Source: Microstegium vimineum
Lineage: Eukaryota > Streptophyta > Magnoliopsida > Poales > Poaceae
DNA length: 64,000 bases
Direction: 5' to 3'
NCBI GenBank assembly: GCA_022036555.1
Contig: CM039128.1
Location: forward strand, 20,910,171-20,974,170
Shown: positions 1-10,473 of the stretch, piece by piece
Layout of the letters: every line of letters starts with the position of its first letter
How positions within the stretch are numbered: position 1 is the first letter of the stretch
Program-made: the position numbers and the translations under genes
Notes under the pieces: generated by a model
The model's input: the letters and a program-made list of their open reading frames with translations, nothing else
Told to the model about the DNA's origin: nothing
Database searches by the model: none

Positions 1-800
1 AGCCCGAGAGCTCAGCCGCGATGGTAAGGAAGCACTCCGCCGCGGATTCGCGATCGGCAGAAAGGGGAAGGCGGCGGCCGGCGGCAGAGAAGGAAAGAGA
101 GGGAAGGGAAGAAAGGAAAGGGTCGTGGCGGGCGGTGGTCGGTTCGGGTGCCCCGGAAAAGGGAAGGGGTGGATTTCTTGCTCCGCATCGAGCTCGGCCG
201 AGGGAGCAGAGTCGGTGTCAGAGCAAAGGAAAGAGGGGAGAGAGGAAAAAGGAAAGGGGAGGGGATGGATCTGCCATGCGGGTCCAGTTGTCAGCGAGCA
301 GGGAGGCGGGGACGGCTATCAGCCAGAGAGAGAGGAGCGGGGTCGGAGGGACGCTGGCGAACGGGGCCCACATATCGGTGCGTCCGCGCAGCCGAGTGGG
401 CCGGCCTGCCTGGGCTTTGTGCGGAGAGGGAGAAAGAGGCCAAGAGAGAGAGGGTGCTGGGCCGGGGTGGCGAAGGCCTGCGGGGGAAGAGAGAAAGAGA
501 GATTGGGCCTCTCGGGCCAGATCAGAGGGAGGGGAGAGAGGGGTTTTGTTTTTTTTTCATTTTTTTTATTTAAAAGCTATTTGCAAACCCATTTTCCAAA
601 CCAAATTTGAAACTTCATTTGGATTTTGAAAGGTGACAAACAAACACAAATTCCCAAAATGAAGGGCATGAATGCTCAACCAAGTTTCTACCAAAAGGAA
701 CTTTTAATTTCATAAAAAGTTTTTATTTACTATGATTTCATGAGCACCAAATTCAAAATAAAACATTTTATTTCTATTTTCCATAAGGTAAATTTTAGGG
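1..800. repeat. GC/purine-rich block with AT-rich tail, probable end of an LTR or other transposon
   Basis: Positions 20-545 are G+A-rich on the + strand (runs of GAGAG, GGGAAG). Several overlapping reading frames stay open here only because of that composition; none resembles a known protein. Positions 545-800 turn abruptly AT-rich, with a T-run at 548-570, and end in GGGTGTTACA just before the next LTR. TGTTACA is a common type of LTR terminus in grasses, so this is probably the 3' end of a gypsy-like LTR cut by the window edge. No coding gene is supported. Confidence 0.3.
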
Positions 801-2122
801 TGTTACAGTTCAGGAAATATTTCCGGACACTCGGTGAAGTGCGTCCGGACCCGGTGAACAGTAGCGTCCGGAGGACGTGTGGCGGCGATCGGTGAGCCCG
901 CCAACGGGAAGTTTCGAACGGTCAAGAGACCGGACACAGGATCCTGGTCCGGACCCGCACTGTTGCATGCGTCCGGACCCTCTGCATGAAGCCCAGTGAG
1001 TGGGCAAAATGGCTAGTTTCGTGGGGAAGCTTATAAATAGCTCATGGCCGGCCCTTGGGGCTGGTGGAGCACCTTGGACATTTGTTTCCTCTAGTGTGCT
1101 TGGTTTGGGAGCTTTCTAACTCACCCATACTTCAATAGTGTTCATCCGATTGAGTGAGAGAGCGATTTCTAGTGCGTTGCTTTGAGAGATTGCATCGTGT
1201 GGCACTAGGTGATCGTGGTTCAAGCCGGTGTGCTTGTTACTCTTGGAGGTTGCCACCTCCTAGATGGCTTGGTGGCTTGAGGCTCCGTCGAAGCACGCAA
1301 GAAGCTTGTGCGTGGCTCCGGAGAAGAGCTTGTGAGGGGTGTTGTGCTCGCCCCGCGGGGATCACGAAGAGCAACTCTAGTTGAGCGTGTCATTAAGTTA
1401 CACTCACTTGTGGGTGGATTCTTGCGATGCCCGAGTTAGTGGGCTAGGCTTGTGAACGCCTATTAGACGCCGAATCACCAAGTGTGTGGTCGACACAACG
1501 GGAACTAGCTTGGTGGCGACCAAGTGAACCTCGGGAGAAAAATCACCGTGTCAACCTTGTACATCTCCTCGGTGGTTTGCATTCTCCAAATCACTTGCTT
1601 GTATTTACTTATTCATACATATGCTAGTGTTTAGTTGTTGCTCTTGTAACTAGTTTAGCTTGTGTAGCTAGCTTAGTTACCTTCTAGCTTGTGTAGCATA
1701 GAAGTAGCTCTTGAGTGGCTAATTGGCTTGTGTAGCCTTGTTAGTCACATTGCTTAGTTTGTGTAGCTAAGTAAGTTGAGCTCTCTAGTTGACTTGTGTA
1801 GTCTTGCTAGAGAGCATTGCTAGTGAGCTTAGGTGCTTTGTGCTTTGCTTACTAGTATGTGTAGGAGCTCCCTTTGTGCTTAGAGTACTAGTTGCTTAGG
1901 TTTGTGTGACCTTGCAACCTAGACTTGTTTAGGTGAGCTTCCTAGCTTGGCACCTTAGTAAGCCCAATTAGTATACGTTTCTAGGTGCTAGAGTAATAGA
2001 TAGAGGGGTGTAGTCTTGGCTAGACCGATAGTTTTAATTCCGCATTTGATTTGGTTAGCCGGAGCGTTTAAGTTTTAGAAAAGACTATTCACCCCCGTCT
2101 AGTCCACCATCTCGTCCCTACA
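801..2122 (+). repeat. Copia-type LTR, + orientation (solo or truncated element)
   Basis: The segment has LTR architecture: a start near TGTTACAG, a block of GTCCGGAC-type motifs at 815-980, a TATA box TTATAAATAG at 1031-1040, a long U5-like leader, and an end in ...CTACA at 2122 preceded by the TTCACCCCC tract that closes other copia LTRs in this window (about 17430 and 25800). No primer binding site follows. The next base belongs to an oppositely oriented copia gag, so this is a solo LTR or one side of a rearranged junction. The start is uncertain by a few bases because the preceding repeat also ends in TGTTACA. Confidence 0.5.
1655..1806 (+). repeat. Short interspersed repeat of GCTTGTGTAGC inside the LTR
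   Basis: Five near copies of GCTTGTGTAGC occur at about 1658, 1687, 1726, 1755 and 1792, 29-39 bp apart and separated by AGTT/CTAG-rich spacers. It looks like a degenerate minisatellite in the U5/leader part of the LTR. No function can be assigned. Confidence 0.5.
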
Positions 2123-2236
2123 CTCATCATCGCTTGAGGAAGCACCTCCGTCGGAGGAGGCATCGATGTCGCTGAGGGATGCGATGAAGGCTCGTTGCTT
2201 GGCCTTCACCTTGTCGATCACCTTCTTGGAGGACCA

Positions 2237-3226
2237 TCAGTGGTAGCCGCCTTTGGGCTTGTGCTTATCCTCGAAGTGGTGCTCGCACTTGTCCTTGCGC
2301 TTGGTGAAGTCGCCCGTAGCTTTCTTGGGGCAATTTGCGATGAAGTGATCCTCATCACCGCAACGGTAGCACCGCTTGGCTGAGCCACCACGCCGACGGT
2401 TCAAACGGTTGTTGTGAAACCGTGAGAACTTGGTGATGACCAAAGCCAGATCATCATCTCCAAGAGCCTCCACTTGCTCTTCTGTCACAGAAATCAAATA
2501 CAAAGGAAACAAGGAGTGTGAAGGGTCAGAGGAGGAAGAAGACGTACCGCCGGGGCCAGAAACCAACGCCATAGAAGGTTTCAACGGGTTTTCAAGCTTG
2601 GCCCGGGTCTGGTAGTCAATCTCTGAGGACTTGAGCTTGCTGAACAGCTTGTCCACGGTCAGGGCATCATAGCTCGGTGACTCCTGGATGGCATCCACCT
2701 TCATCTCCCACACCTTCCGATCAAGATCATGCAAAAGCTTGATAGCCATCTCATGATCATCATAAGGCAAGTTGGCTTGATTAGCACACATCTTGTTGAT
2801 GATAGATTGGAAGCGAGTGAACATCCCGTCAATAGATTCGCCGGCCAACTGAGCAAAGTTCTCGTACTCTCTGCGGTACGTGTCAAAGAGTCTGGACTTG
2901 ATCTGAGGGTTGCCCTCATGATATCTCAAGAGTGTTTTCCAGATCTCCCATGCCGTAGTAAGACTCGAAACCCGCTCAAACTCTGGAAGAGATAGACAAG
3001 AGAAGAGAATGCTACGGGCTCTTGCATTACATACATGTTGCATAACCTGGGCATCGGTGATCCGAGCCTCAAGAACCACGTAGTTCTCATTCTCACAAAT
3101 CTCCCAAAACTTTGTGTCAAGCCCTTGGAGGTAAGCCGACATGCGCACCTTCCAATAGGAAAAGTTGGTTCCATCGAAGTAGGGAGGTTTACCAGCACCT
3201 CGCTCCATGTTGCCTTGGTGGATCAA
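2237..3226 (-). pseudogene. Copia Gag polyprotein (UBN2-type gag with CCHC knuckle), truncated
   Basis: Structural capsid/nucleocapsid precursor of a copia element. The 329-residue frame starts just downstream of the primer binding site. The N-terminal domain has the copia signature Y-F-D-G-T-N-F-x-x-W-K (residues 17-27), followed by the helical gag core, with a CCHC knuckle CYRCGDEDHFIANC near residue 287. A TGA at 2237 interrupts it; the frame then stays open for roughly 110 bases with an acidic Ser/Asp tail before the element ends. It is not expected to work alone because all downstream enzymes are absent. Confidence 0.85.
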
Positions 3227-3257
3227 GAACCGTGTAAGGTAGATTGATCCTTAACCG

Positions 3258-3270
3258 GCTCTGATACCAA
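3258..3270 (-). promoter_or_regulatory. Primer binding site (initiator tRNA-Met type)
   Basis: On the minus strand TGGTATCAGAGC lies two bases after the LTR terminus ...CCTTCA, the standard copia minus-strand priming site complementary to initiator tRNA-Met. It fixes the left boundary of the LTR at 3272 and the element's orientation. Confidence 0.85.
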
Positions 3271-3271
3271 T

Positions 3272-5133
3272 TGAAGGACCGAGAACGGCGACCAGAGGGG
3301 GGTGAATGGGAGCCTCAAATTTCTCTCAAAATATTCGGGCCACTCTTCCCAAAAACCAAACCCAGTTGCTGGGTGCTCAACAAATGAAAACGAACAAATG
3401 AAAGCTCACTAGCAGTAAAGGAAAACTCACCGGAAACCCCCAAGAATGAGTTCTCAACACCTATGAGAAAGAGGCAAGAACCCCAAGCAAATCAGCCCAA
3501 AAGACAGGCGTCGGACGCTGGACAACAGGGCAACGGATGCTGGAAGACAGCGCGACGGACGCTCCAGGGCAGGGCGTCGGACACTGGTGACGGACACTTA
3601 GGCGAGCGTCCATCGGCCTTCCAGAGAGCCTAACAGAAGCTGAAGAACTGCTGAGGCGACGGACGTTCGGCGACGGACGCTCTGAAGATCGTCCGTCTGC
3701 CTACCCGAGAGCAAAACAAAACTGCACAACGCACAAGACGCGACGGACTCTGGAGAGCGTCCGACGCCAAAACCGAAGGACGCCAATAAGTGAGGCGATG
3801 GACGCTGACATCAGCACGTACCAGCATCCGACGCGAAACTCGCGGAGCGTCCGACGCCCCCGACAAACGCGCAGTAACCGCGAAAATAGTTTTTCTCTCC
3901 ACCAAATCTTCTCAAATCTTGACCAAATGTTCTTCACTAGCAACCCAACTTGGTAGGCATGATTCTAGTGCTATGGAGGAGCTATCCCGAAGAAATCATC
4001 GCTCAATTTGCTGAGAATTAAAGGAAAACGAGGATTTGGGGAAAAGGGGCAAGAACGAAGAACACCGCAAAGAAATCGCCCAATCTACGGACACGTGAGG
4101 TTTGAGGGGAATTCCTTCGATGCAAAGATGTTCCTCACGAACACGAACAACTTGGTTCAAACGGATTTGCAAGTGCTACTCCCTACAAAGAGAAATCATC
4201 TCGGGAAAAGAGGGAGCAAAAGCAAAACGCGAAGAACACAAGCAAAACGGGGGACACGATCACAAAAGCGAAGCCACCATGGCTTACGGAGGTTACGGCC
4301 TCCAATTCCTCGCAACAATCACAAGTTCTTACACCGGTGACTCGGTGGATCTCAAGCAAGAAGAAGCTAGGGAAGGGAAAACCTAGGAATAGGTGGGAGA
4401 AAGAGTAATTCAAGAGATGAGGATGAGGATACCCCTTCATCCTCTATTTAACGGGGCTTTGGCATTTCCCAAAGACCCCCCTAGATACATGAGTGAACTA
4501 CCTAGCCTAAGCATTGCAGTCCAAGCTTCGGAAAATATCTTCCTCGATTTGAATGGACGGCCCCGCTTCCTGCCGGGAGTTGCCGTCGCCTCGACACAAC
4601 CTCCAAGATTCCGCCATGTGCTATCCCCGCTTCCTCGGAAGCTCTGCCTAGGTTTTGAGGCCCAAACCCAGGAAACCCGCCACTGGTAGCTTTGGGCTCA
4701 ACTACCGAACCCCGAGTTTTGCGGCCCACACTCGGAAACCGACGCGGATGGTTTTGAGGCCCAAACCACCAAACCACTCGACGCGAGCCACCTTGTCTTC
4801 GCCTTGTCGGACTCCGAGTCCCCTGAGCCTCCGCTCGACTCGCGCGTCCAGCGTCTTGACTCGGTCGACTCGGTCTACCTCCATGTCTTCTCGCACTCGC
4901 CGGTGCCAAGTACTAGCCACCACAGCTAGTCCACCGGCGCCCATGCTCCCTCAGTCCGAGCCCCGCTTCCGCCCTTCACCGGTGTCAGTCCATCGGCACA
5001 GCAAGCCTCTACTTGACCTTCTCCACGCCATTGACCACTGTCACTAGGCATAGCACCTGCACACCACAAGCCGATAGACAAGAACACATTTCTTCTTTCG
5101 CAAAGCTTAGGGTAAGCCACTCAAACTGAAACA
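3272..5133 (-). repeat. 5' LTR of the truncated copia element
   Basis: About 1.86 kb, starting TGTTTCAG (minus strand, 5133) and ending TCGGTCCTTCA (3272). A TTAAATAG TATA-like box sits near 4445. Downstream of it, at about 3500-3860, is a block of GACGGACGCT/GCGTCCGACG motifs. The copia LTR at 15551-17467 is clearly homologous in reverse orientation: LEVxSRRRQL- and GLQCLG-encoding stretches are shared, but the repeat block differs. Open frames here, such as one opposite 4502-4909, are LTR sequence and not genes. Confidence 0.75.
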
Positions 5134-5199
5134 CTCACGTGTTGGACGATCACTCATCATCAAAGCTAAACATACATGGGTACTTATCCACCATGTGTT

Positions 5200-5738
5200 C
5201 GCAAGGCGTGAGTGATACGAGACCCGAGGAGAACTGGAGAAGACCTCCAAGCAATACGGTGTCGATCAACTCAATTGGGAGGATTAGCGGAAGCAGTTCT
5301 ACGACGCTATCACAGGTTAGCCGAAAACAATCCTGTTTTACCCTCTCTTTTAATCTTGTCTGCTCATATGACTTGCATCTTTGTCCAGCGCTTTCTGCAG
5401 AGAATGATTGTTTGAAGGCCGCAACGAACAGGATCGCCAACAAGGTCAACACCCAAGGAGAGACCACCGAGGCACGCCTTGACAATGTGGACGGCCACAT
5501 TGATCAAGTTGTCATCCATGGCGTACACCACGGCGTGGCCCTGGGGTTGGCGGCCATGACCACCCAACATGGTGAGGACCTTTCCTTCCAACCGACTGGC
5601 TTTCATGGCCAAGTGCCTCCAGAGGACATCGAGAACATCGAGGATCTTCTGGAGAGCTACGAAGATCACGCCACCGCCCTCAGCCAGGCCACAGACGCCC
5701 AATCGGTCATCAACAGACTGTTTTATCTCTTTTCCTGA
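5200..5738 (+). pseudogene. 3' end of the Tat antisense ORF (last two exons)
   Basis: Opposite in sense to the element's pol and convergent with it (pol ends at 5910). The last exon starts about 5389 after a TTTGTCCAG acceptor and ends at the 5736-5738 stop. It encodes a hydrophilic tail rich in Glu, Asp and Ala with heptad-like spacing. The preceding exon (to 5315) joins across a 73-base GT-AG intron, giving a continuous frame broken by one TAG at about 5283 (ED-stop-RKQ). By position it corresponds to the final exon of the longer antisense gene at 32344-35764, but sequence similarity is low. Everything upstream is lost at the copia junction. Confidence 0.5.
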
Positions 5739-5909
5739 GGTCTTTTCTGAGAACAATTAATCTGGAAAATGCTTGTGTGATGTTTTTTATTTTTACTCTA
5801 AAGGCGACACATACCGTGTCGGCTATTCTCTGAGTTTATCACAGAATTTTTTCGGCTAAAGGCGATATCATTGTATCGGCTAACTACGCATAAGTTTCTT
5901 TAGATCCGC

Positions 5910-7160
5910 TTATGCACCAACCTCAACACTGGGATGAAATCTCTTAAGAAATCTTCCATTGATAGCTCTAGCGAATTCTTCTCCCAATAGAGTTTTCAAG
6001 ATATATGTATTGTCAGGCGCACATCTTACCACTCGAAAAGGCCCTTCCCAATTTGGAGACCATTTGCCGAACACTCTGTCCTCGGTCCCAATCGGCAATA
6101 CAGTTTTCCAAACCAAATCTCCTTCTGCGAATTGTTTTTCCTTAACCCTCTTGTTATAATACCTGGCAACACGTGCTTTGTTTCTTTCAATATTTTCCAA
6201 TGCCTTGAGCCGAACTAAATGCAAATCTTCTAGTTCTTCCATAATGAGGTTCCTGTAATCTTCTTTCCTTAAATCGTTCTGCAATGTAACCCGTCTTGAT
6301 CCGGATTGCAATTCCCATGGTAGAACAGCATGATGCCCATAAACCAACTCATAGGGAGACGCTTGAGTAGATCCATGGCAAGCCATTCGGTAAGCCCACA
6401 AAGCCTCATTAAGAATCGAATGCCATTTCTTCGGCTTTTAATCAACCTTCTTCTGAATAATTTTGATCATGATCTTATTTGATGCTTCAGCTTGGCCATT
6501 GGCTTGTGCATAATAAGGAGAAGAATTGTACAATTTGATCCCCATCTCCTCGGCGAAATCACAAAACTCGGATGAAGTGAACTGAGTCCCTTGATCTGTT
6601 GTTATAGTCTGAGGAATCCCGAATCTATGAATTATATGTTCTTTAACGAAATTGACCATGTTTTCTGATGTAACCTTCTTCAGTGGAATAGCTTCAACCC
6701 ACTTTGTGAAATAATTTGTGGCCAACAGCACAAACTTATGCCCTTTGCTAGAAGGAGGATGAATTTGACCAATCAAGTCTATGCCACATCCTCTGAACGG
6801 CCAAGGCTTGACAATAGGGTTTAAAGCCGATGCTGGGGCTCTCTGAATATTACCAAATCTCTGATAGTCTTGACACCCTTTGTAATATTCAAAGCAATCC
6901 TCAAGTATGGTTGGCCAAAAATAACTAGTCCTCCTTATTATCCATTTCATTCGGTAAGCCGACTGATGCACACCACAGACTCCATGCACTTCATACATCA
7001 GCTTTCTGGACTCCTCCTGATTCAAACATTTGAGGAGTACTCCATCTATGGACTTGTAGTACAACTGGTCATCAAGGAGCACGAACTTGATGGCCTTATA
7101 TCTGAGTTTTCGGGAAACTCTCTGTGATGGATTTTTTAAATAATCGGCAATTTCATTTCT
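5910..7160 (-). pseudogene. Gypsy integrase (zinc-binding, core and C-terminal regions), interrupted
   Basis: Inserts element cDNA into the genome. The N-terminal part (7082-6438) has a degraded H-x-C-C zinc module ending in KGCQDYQRFG, where a Tyr replaces the first Cys of CxxC. It continues into the catalytic core: Asp in GIDLIGQI, Asp in TTDQGTQF, Glu in NGQAEASNK. The C-terminal part (6401-5910) has the GPFRVV-type fold. Two stops break it: a TAA near 6437 (KVD-stop-KPKKW) and a TAG near 7158 (DD-stop-RNE) at the RNase H boundary. The paralogue at 35905-37440 reads through the first position, so the stop is secondary. Confidence 0.85.
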
Positions 7161-9161
7161 CTAGTCATCAATTACCCGATCTTCATCCAAAGCATAGATT
7201 TCCTGATCTTCTCGGTATCCCGAAGCACTTTGAGCCAGCCTATTTGCTTCTTCATTATGCCCCCTAGGGATATGATGCAAGGTGGCTACCTGGAAACGCC
7301 TCAGAAGCTCTCGGCACTCTTCATAATATACCTTTAACATATCACTCTTGCATTCATATTGGCCGATCAGTTGGTTAATTACCAGCTCAGAATCTCCGAA
7401 AACTTCAACAGCAACAGCTTTTACTTCGACAAGCAGTCGAAGCCCTCTAAGCAATGCCTCATATTCTGCTTGATTATTAGTAACCAAGACTCCAATAGGG
7501 ATGGCATACTCAAAGGTCAAACCTCTAGGAGAAATCAAGAGAACACCGGCTCCACCACCTTTGCTACACGATGAACCATCGAAAAACAAAGTCCATGGTG
7601 TAATGGTCACCACCTTAGCAGAGGGATCACGGTGTTGGGTAACAAAATCAGCAATAATCTGACCTTTTACTGCCTTTGCTGATTCGTATCTTAAATCAAA
7701 TTCTGACAAAGCTAAAATCCATTTGCCAATTCTTCCATTTAAAATTGGCATCAATAACATGTGTTTTATCACATCAAACTCAGAAACTACCACACATTCG
7801 GCATTTAACAAATAATGTCGAAGCTTAGTACATGAGTAAAACACACACAAGCAAAGCTTTTCTACAGCCGAATACTTTGTCTCTAGATCCCGCAGCTTTC
7901 GGCTAAGGTAAGCTATTACCCTTTCTTTCCCTTCAAACTCTTGCATGAGGGCCGACCCTATTGTCAGGTTGTCGGCCGCCACGTACAACTTAAAAGGCTT
8001 GTCAAGTTGCGGAGGTACCAATACTGGTGGTGCCTTCATGTACTCTTTGATCTCATCAAATGCCTTCTGTTGTATGTCACCCCATACAAACTCTTGATCC
8101 TTTTTAAGCTTCAATAGCAGAGAGAAAGGTAACACTCTTTCTGACAAGTTAGAGATGAACCTTCTCACAAAATTAATCTTGCCCAACAATGATTGTAACT
8201 CTGTGAGATTGGTTGGAGGTACCACCTTGTCCATTGCTTCCATGCTCTTCTTGCCGACTTCGATCCCTCCTTTATGGACCAGAAATCCTAAAAACTCACC
8301 AGCCGAGACTCCAAAGGCACACTTATTCGGGTTCATCCTCAAACCATGTTTCCTAGTGCACTCCAAGGTCTTCCTCAAATCAGCCAAATGACCCTCATGG
8401 TTTCTAGACTTAACTACCACGTCATCAATATAGATTTCCACAATCTTGTCGATCAACTCGTGAAAAATATAGTTCATAGCTCTCTGATAGGTTGCACCGA
8501 CATTCTTCAAGCCGAAAGTCATGACAATCCATTCAAACAAACCAATATGACCAGGGCATCTGAAGGCTATTTTTGAAATATCTTCTATTGCCATGAAGAT
8601 TTGGTTATAACCAGCATTACCATCCATGAAGCTAATGACTTCATAACCAGCTGACGCATCCACGAGCAGATCGGCAACTGGCATCGGGTAACCGTCCATA
8701 GGAGTAGCTTTGTTGAGATTTCTAAAATCAATGCAGACCCTCATCTTTCCATTCTTCTTGTAAACCAGGACTATGTTTGAAACCCAATCTGCATATCTGC
8801 ATGGACGAATGAAATTAGCTTCCAATAATCTCTCAACTTCTTTCTTTACATCGGCCAATACCTCCTCTTTGTAAATCTTCCAAGGAGGTTGTTTGAAAGG
8901 ACGGTATCCTGGCTTGATCGGCAACTTATGCTCAATGATGGAACGATCCAGTCCGGGCATCTCTGTATAATCCCAAGCAAAACAATCTTTAAATTCTTTT
9001 AGCAGGTCTATCAGTTTCAACCTGTGCTCTTGGTCTAAATTTGCATTGATAAACATCGGCTTTGGTCTGTCATCATCACCAACATTTAGCTCTTCTACTT
9101 TATCAGCCGACATGAAGCCACGTCCCAGCTTCCCTTCGCTGTCATCGATCGTGTTCCCCAT
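7161..9161 (-). CDS. Gypsy reverse transcriptase with gypsy RNase H and second (archaeal-type) RNase H
   Basis: A 666-residue frame. RT occupies roughly residues 60-310 with the palm motif YIDDVVVKS and fingers motif VCIDFRNLNKATP. The gypsy RNase H follows (FKLYVAADN, residues about 390-510). A second RNase H starts at WTLFFDGSS with Asp, Glu (NQAEYEAL) and Asp (FGDSELV) catalytic positions. A second RNase H of this type is the hallmark of Tat-lineage elements. It converts element RNA to cDNA and removes the template strand. The frame is intact here; stops lie only at the edges. Protease/gag lie upstream on the minus strand and integrase downstream. Confidence 0.9.
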   Translation of the reverse strand: MGNTIDDSEGKLGRGFMSADKVEELNVGDDDRPKPMFINANLDQEHRLKLIDLLKEFKDCFAWDYTEMPGLDRSIIEHKLPIKPGYRPFKQPPWKIYKEEVLADVKKEVERLLEANFIRPCRYADWVSNIVLVYKKNGKMRVCIDFRNLNKATPMDGYPMPVADLLVDASAGYEVISFMDGNAGYNQIFMAIEDISKIAFRCPGHIGLFEWIVMTFGLKNVGATYQRAMNYIFHELIDKIVEIYIDDVVVKSRNHEGHLADLRKTLECTRKHGLRMNPNKCAFGVSAGEFLGFLVHKGGIEVGKKSMEAMDKVVPPTNLTELQSLLGKINFVRRFISNLSERVLPFSLLLKLKKDQEFVWGDIQQKAFDEIKEYMKAPPVLVPPQLDKPFKLYVAADNLTIGSALMQEFEGKERVIAYLSRKLRDLETKYSAVEKLCLCVFYSCTKLRHYLLNAECVVVSEFDVIKHMLLMPILNGRIGKWILALSEFDLRYESAKAVKGQIIADFVTQHRDPSAKVVTITPWTLFFDGSSCSKGGGAGVLLISPRGLTFEYAIPIGVLVTNNQAEYEALLRGLRLLVEVKAVAVEVFGDSELVINQLIGQYECKSDMLKVYYEECRELLRRFQVATLHHIPRGHNEEANRLAQSASGYREDQEIYALDEDRVIDD

Positions 9162-9411
9162 TAAAAATTACTCTCATAGACGATTGCTTGGATCGGTTGT
9201 TGGCCCTTGCCGGAGACATTCACAGGACCTTCTCTCCAAATTTTTCCAAAGAAACAATCGAAGCCATCATATTCCTAGTAGACGGGCTCTGTAGCAGCAA
9301 CATTTACCGAATCATCGGCCTGAACCATCTCGACATCATCTCCAACCCATTGAATGAGAGACTGATGCATGGTTGAAGGTATGCAGCAGTTAGCATGGAT
9401 CCAATATCTTC

Positions 9412-9690
9412 CTAGTAGTAGGCTATATGCCCCTTGCCGTCAATGACAAAGAAGGTAGTGATCAGAGTCTTGGATCCAATCATTAATTCGACGTGCACTG
9501 CCCCCTGAGTGTCGGAAGGGTTGCCAGCGAAGTCTCTGAGTACCAAATCGGTCTTCAACAGTTCCTCATTGGTCATTCCGAGCTTCCTGAAGGTAGTATA
9601 TTTCATGATATTGATGGCAACTCCTCCATCGACCAACATCTTGGTCAGGGGTTTTCCATTGATGTAACCCTTCACGTAAAGCGCCTTCAA
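9412..9690 (-). pseudogene. Retroelement aspartic protease, fragment
   Basis: A 92-residue frame with the active-site loop KMLVDGGVAINIM (D-G-G in place of the commoner D-S/T-G) and the flap-side hydrophobic segment TTFFVIDGKGHIAYY. It lies between gag and RT on the minus strand, as expected for gag-pro-pol order. The frame stops before reaching RT: the final motif should lead into a LLGRDW-like helix, as seen in the paralogue near 38950, but ends in YY-stop. Positions 9162-9411 between protease and RT hold only degenerate linker sequence. Confidence 0.75.
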
Positions 9691-9699
9691 GTGTCAATG

Positions 9700-10473
9700 T
9701 CTGACTGGTTTGTCGAACACTGCCTGTTGAGTCAGGACACGCTGGGCCATTAGGTTCTGATACTCATTCTCACCATCATCCAAAGACACTTCATCTTGGT
9801 TATCTTGGTCTTCGGGAGCGATAAATTTTGATGGAATGAAGAAGGCCATGTACGTATCAGCCGAACGGCCGTATCCATTGGGCCTTCCCTTAGGACGCCA
9901 TGTTGGTTTCTATTCGGCAATCGCTTATGCTAGCTCTCTGTTTCTCAAGCGTTGCACCCTCCTTTTCTGGCTCTTCTTTAGACCTGGTGAACACCACTAC
10001 CCGTTCTGCCATGCATACTCTCGGTGCTCTCGCTCATCAGAACGGACCCACTCTTGATCGGCAAACCTTTTACCTTGCCGATCCTCTGAGTCGCCTATTT
10101 TTAAACGCCGATCGTCCCCAGGAGCATGTGCTCCAAGTCTTTCATGGACCGGACGACAGTTGACCTAGGACTACCTATACCCTGAATACCGATCACTGCA
10201 TTCAGGGCAATTATCTCTAGTAGGCAGCTTTAGGCCTTCATTCCAACAGTGTTTGAAAAACGAGCATCCCCAATGAGACTACTCCTGCTCTCTCAAGCGC
10301 TCTCGTTCCCTTTGATACACTTCTTCCTCATGCCTCTGACGTTCCTCTATGAACCTCTGCTCCTCGTAATGAATCCTCCTCTAATGCTGCTCTTGCTCCC
10401 GTTGCCACTTGTTTAATAGGATCCGCGTTGTGACCCTGGTTTTGGTAGCCTCCCCTCTTTCTGTTCGGTTGTT
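9700..10473 (-). pseudogene. Degenerate gag-protease linker
   Basis: No long frame survives, but short stretches (HCWNEGL near 10230, Arg/Glu-rich runs near 10290-10390) match the region between the gag zinc knuckle and protease of the related element at 39000-40100. It also contains a 9-bp perfect inverted repeat GATCGGCAA-N10-TTGCCGATC at 10047-10074. Multiple frameshifts are needed to follow it. No separate gene is present. Confidence 0.4.

Larger units (their letters stand above)
2123..5133 (-). mobile_element. Truncated Ty1/copia element (5' LTR plus gag)
   Basis: Read on the minus strand, this is a 5' LTR (5133 to 3272), a tRNA-Met-type primer binding site, and a gag gene cut off at about 2123 inside the acidic Ser/Asp-rich stretch that follows the zinc knuckle in this family. 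Protease, integrase and RT are missing. The left cut abuts the end of the + strand LTR at 2122. The right end abuts Tat-gypsy antisense-ORF sequence, so the element probably landed in, or recombined with, the gypsy composite to its right. Confidence 0.7.

Noticed and set aside
21..629. Long overlapping open frames in the first 630 bases
   Set aside because: All three + frames are open because of GA-rich composition; products are Arg/Gly/Glu-rich without domains.
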